The notes beneath the pieces were generated by a model that was given only the letters and a program-made list of their open reading frames with translations, did not search any database and was not told the origin of the DNA. Below, one piece after another: positions 61,001 to 64,000 of a DNA stretch of 64,000 bases; the stretch's first letter is position 1, and each line of letters opens with the position of its first letter. The position numbers and the translations under genes are program-made. Source of the DNA: Amphiduros pacificus (Eukaryota; Annelida; Polychaeta; Phyllodocida; Hesionidae); contig OX439010.1 in the NCBI GenBank assembly GCA_949316495.1, positions 25,487,766-25,551,765 of the forward strand, in the 5' to 3' direction.

Positions 61001-62055
61001 TTAATACAATCCTGGTCATGACCATGGCCGCACCCAAAGTCACAAAAAGTTAAAGTTAGGAGTGTAAAATACCTTTAATATATTAGTCACATATTTGGTG
61101 AATATATCAACACAGAGTATTAAAAAATGCAGAAGATGCAGAGATGAAATTAATTACTTAAATCTGTAATTAGAGGGACTTGAGAATTTAATGAGTTTAT
61201 TATGACAATATCGAATACAAATGTTTACCACAATGGACCTTGAAGTGTTGACTATAACATACTAGTGACACCTGGTGGAATTAAGCTCATCCACTTGCAC
61301 ACTTGAGACACCTGGGGAAGGTTTTACATTCTCAGGCAACACAAATCTATAGCCACAATATGGATACTAATTACCAAATTGAAATGGGAAATCAACTACC
61401 ATTTTGGCAATGCAAGATTGGTTACTGACTTAAGTTGCCCAAACTGAATAAAATCTTTATTTTGATAACTTCTCAGTCAGGTAAAATTTAAGTGAATCAA
61501 TCAATTGTGAGATCTGAGCCTGAACTTGGTTATCTCATACATTTAGATATTAGAAGAAAGTTAATTGGTGCCACTGCCACAAAAATGCCATCTTTAAACA
61601 ACAGAACAAAGACACGTGCTGAGGATTAACATGATGTGTTATACTGATATCGATTGAAAAAAGTTTTTGAGCATTATGATAGAAAACAATTAAATTACCT
61701 GTTCTTTATTTGTCTTGATCCTTGGTTGTCCTGGTTGTCCACTGTGTAGTCGTTCTACAGTGTGAACTTTGACATTGTGCAAGCTGCCACACACATGAGT
61801 ACATTCGTATGTGCTAGAAACATGACATTCACGAATCAAGATTACTAAACAAATCTGCATCTGCTTGAGGACTTGTACAATCTCCTGATTGTCTTGCCAT
61901 TCATGTAAAATTAAAGAAATATTTTCCATGGCCAAGCAAAGGCGGTTATGAATATCATCGCGTGTTGATGGTTGAATAAACTCTGGTTTATTTTCCTGGC
62001 AAAATGTTAACAAAGATTCCAGTGGGGACCAAAACAAACTGTATTGATTCTCCAT
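58098..62055 (-). CDS. Integrase-core (DDE) protein, three exons, frame intact
   Basis: Minus-strand exons 62055-61699, 60962-60431 and 58720-58098 join in phase with GT-AG introns to give 503 residues. Residues 125-150 hold a helix-turn-helix of resolvase/transposon type ([19 protein letters not shown]). The rve core follows, with WHIDGNH (D238), RADKGGEN (D295) and [10 protein letters not shown] (E330), so the triad is complete with 34 residues between the last two. The C-terminal 150 residues are acidic and unrecognised. Related proteins are common and multi-copy in fish, corals and other invertebrates. They resemble eukaryotic IS3-like (IS3EU) DNA transposases, but I cannot settle the superfamily. 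The product would act on DNA in the nucleus, as an active transposase or as a domesticated derivative. The stop codon is the TTA target site of the adjacent MITE, and its nearest AATAAA on this strand (57916-57911) lies inside that MITE. Confidence 0.88.
59021..59560. mobile_element. Mariner-type MITE in integrase intron
   Basis: A 540-bp element runs from TTATCCCTAATCGCC to the complement of GGCAGCTATTAGGGATAA and is flanked by TA on both sides. TA duplication fits Tc1/mariner. It is inverted relative to the copy at 39077-39470. It has no transposase frame. It lies in the second intron of the integrase gene. Confidence 0.8.
60963..61698 (-). other. First intron of the integrase gene
   Basis: The donor is CAG|GTAATT and the acceptor TCTTTTAG. 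The sequence is AT-rich; no repeat or gene was recognised inside it. Confidence 0.6.
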
Positions 62056-62062
62056 TTCTGAC

Positions 62063-62079
62063 AGTCATCTGTGATGATG

Positions 62080-62111
<32 letters not shown>

Positions 62112-62950
62112 GATGATGATGATGATTCGTGGGGATTAAAACCCACGAGGGCCATAGCCAGATCTGGTGGCCCTCCATAGTGCGCTACCTAAGCACAGGC
62201 GGTATATGTTGTGGCGAAGCACTGGTGTGCAGAAGCACGTGACCATGAATGATTAAAATGTTGTGAAGTTAAAAATAGAACATAGAACAGAACACATGTA
62301 CTGACTATGCCTGAGCTGCTAGCTTATTGCTATGTCCCCAATTATAATAAAAGGTGACACGATGAAATGGACATATTGTCCATACTGTGATATAACGTAA
62401 AATGTAGCAGAGTAATTGTTAAATGAAAGTGTACCAATGGGGCATATTGCCAAGGCGGTAATATATATGTCATTACAGTGGTAAAAGAGGGAAAAACCCT
62501 CCACCGGCGCCAGTTACCCCAGAGAGCGCCCTCCAAGCCCCCCACCGGTGCTGCACAGATACCAGGGGTGAAAATGTGAGACCAGGCACTGCACGTCTAT
62601 TATGTATCTAAGGAGCGCTTGCTTTCCCAAGGGGGGGGGGGGGGGGGGGGGGGGGTCCCAAACCACTCATGACACACGGGATAGATGCCATGTGTGTGCA
62701 TCATATACGCGTAAAGTATAAATAATGTAAATAGTGGCGGTATAAGCTAAGAGTGAAGACACACAGGATAAATGCCATGGGTGTGCATCTTATATGCATG
62801 AGATAAAACAATATGAATGGTGGCGGTATAAGCTAGGAGGTAGGCTGGCCAGCCAGTCAAGAGCCGGCAGCACAATGCAGCTTACAATGTAGTGCAAGCA
62901 CATGGCCAGACCAGGCCTGCACAGCCCCGAGTCATCTGTGATGATGATGA
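62063..62950. mobile_element. Insertion-like segment between duplicated GAT-rich flanks
   Basis: AGTCATCTGTGATGATGATG occurs at 62063 and again at 62930, enclosing about 870 bp that look unlike the flanks. After the left copy comes a GAT microsatellite (to about 62126), a hairpin around ATTCGTGGGGATTAAAACCC, G25 at 62631 and a diverged tandem pair of about 85 bp (62669 and 62757, sharing GGCGGTATAAGCTA). The left copy starts 8 bp before the integrase start codon. Transposition or microsatellite-mediated duplication are both possible. Confidence 0.45.
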
Positions 62951-63160
62951 CTTTATATAAATGTACTGACCAATAGCATGCACCCTTAGATAGAGCAGGT
63001 TTGAGCCACTTTAATGGCCTGTCAATCAAAGTCATGTGATGACAAGACGATTGCCTATTGGTTAATGGCTAAATCCCAGCATTCAACTTTCAAACATTGT
63101 GCAATTTATTTCCCCATATACCAATGCCAGTACAGAATATAACTGAAATGATTCAGAGTT

Positions 63161-63345
63161 TGTCTCAATATTTGGTTGTGAAAATTCTTTTCCAAAAAGA
63201 TTAATCTTTGTTCAATATGAACATTCCTACTGATTATTTAAAAGATTATATTGTCATTTTCTTTAACAAATTGACCATTCTTCCATCATATTGAACAAAG
63301 ATTAATCTTTTTGGAAAAGAATTTTCACAACCAAATATTGAGACA
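63161..63345. repeat. 60-bp perfect inverted repeat
   Basis: Arms 63161-63220 and 63286-63345 are exact complements with a 65-bp loop. The arm starts TGTCTCAATATTTGGTTGTG. Perfect identity over 60 bp implies recent origin or active correction. It may be a small MITE of 185 bp; no target duplication was seen. Confidence 0.93.
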
Positions 63346-64000
63346 CTTGGCTTTCCATACTCCTGGACTTGCCAAGGTATTTATATGTACCTTTCCTAGA
63401 CCTGCAAAGGTATGTTATATGTACCCTCTCCTAGACCTGCCAAGATGTGTTATATGTACCCTCTCCTGGACCTGCCAAGATGCGTTATATGTACCCTCAC
63501 CTGGACCTGCCAAGATGTGTTATATGTACCCTCTCCTGGACCTGCCAAGATGTGTTATATGTACCCTCTCCTGGACCTGCCAAGATGTGTTATATGTACC
63601 CTCTGCTGGACCTGCTATGGTGGATCATGAGATCCCTTCCTGGACCTCCCAAGATGTGTTATATGTACCCTCTCCTGGACCTGCTAAGATGTGTTATATG
63701 TACCCTCACCTGGACCTGCTATGGTGGATTATGAGAACCCTTTCTGGACCTGCCAAGATGCGTTATATGTACCCTCTCCTGGACTTGCCAAGGTATTTAT
63801 ATGTACCTTTCCTAGACCTGCAAAGGTATGTTATATGTACCCTCTCCTAGACCTGCCAAGATGTGTTATATGTACCCTCTCCTGGACCTGCCAAGATGCG
63901 TTATATGTACCCTCACCTGGACCTGCCAAGATGTGTTATATGTACCCTCTCCTGGACCTGCCAAGATGTGTTATATGTACCCTCTCCTGGACCTGCCAAG
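63346..64000 (+). repeat. 35-bp minisatellite running off the right edge
   Basis: About 18 units of CCTGGACCTGCCAAGATGTG plus TTATATGTACCCTCT lie here, with a distinct unit (GGACCTGCTATGGTGGATxA plus TGAGAxCCCTT) near 63605 and 63710. The block from 63362 to about 63500 is repeated from 63780, a higher-order period of about 420 bp. Three plus frames stay open in places because of sequence uniformity. Confidence 0.95.

Noticed and set aside
1-64000. tRNA or rRNA genes
   Set aside because: No stretch with A and B boxes and a cloverleaf, and no rRNA-like sequence, was recognised by eye; a covariance-model scan was not possible.

Overview
This is a 64 kb stretch of animal nuclear DNA. The coding signal is sparse and sits in short exons (80 to 700 bp) with clear GT-AG borders, separated by AT-rich introns and spacer. 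The proteins are metazoan in type: an MPPED-like metallophosphoesterase, a G2E3-like HECT ligase and an integrase-core protein. The very high minisatellite load, many small inverted-repeat transposons, G/C homopolymer runs of 13 to 29 bases and one possible Nin-DC-like SINE core suggest a marine invertebrate. A mollusc is my best guess, but that is weak inference.

Layout. 1-4.6 kb: a 56-bp minisatellite, then the first five coding exons of an MFS transporter on the minus strand, which runs off the left edge. 4.6-6.2 kb: a head-to-head intergenic region with a CTCF-like motif and a TTAA-flanked (piggyBac-type) MITE. 6.2-10.2 kb: a six-exon MPPED-like phosphoesterase gene on the plus strand. 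One exon end, with its splice donor, has been amplified about 20-fold, and one intron appears to be GC-AG. 10.7-12.9 kb: a candidate non-autonomous transposon carrying eight copies of GTCCCTCCGTTAC. 15.2-16.0 kb: another inverted-repeat element, built on GTAGGAATTCCTAC. 17-34 kb: no confident gene, but a block of four adjacent unrelated minisatellites at 21.7-27.3 kb, other repeats and a long-TIR element.

35.1-51.1 kb: an 11-exon gene on the plus strand for a protein of about 934 aa with a basic Ser/Arg-rich repeat region, a ubiquitin-interacting motif and a C-terminal HECT domain with its catalytic cysteine. Its introns hold an hAT-type MITE (with a mariner-type MITE nested in it), a 379-bp direct duplication and a minisatellite. 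53.2-56.0 kb: a Harbinger-type MITE, a five-unit 209/210-bp tandem array, exon-like fragments and a third piggyBac-type MITE. 57.2-62.1 kb: a minus-strand three-exon gene for an integrase-core protein of about 503 aa with a complete DD(34)E triad. Its stop codon coincides with the target site of a MITE whose inverted repeats carry CTCF-like motifs. 62.1-64 kb: an insertion between duplicated GAT-rich flanks, a 60-bp perfect inverted repeat, and a 35-bp minisatellite that continues past the window.

The genes do not form an operon-like set. The HECT gene and the integrase gene converge, and whether they are linked by more than chance is left open. All splice models and superfamily names were read by eye.
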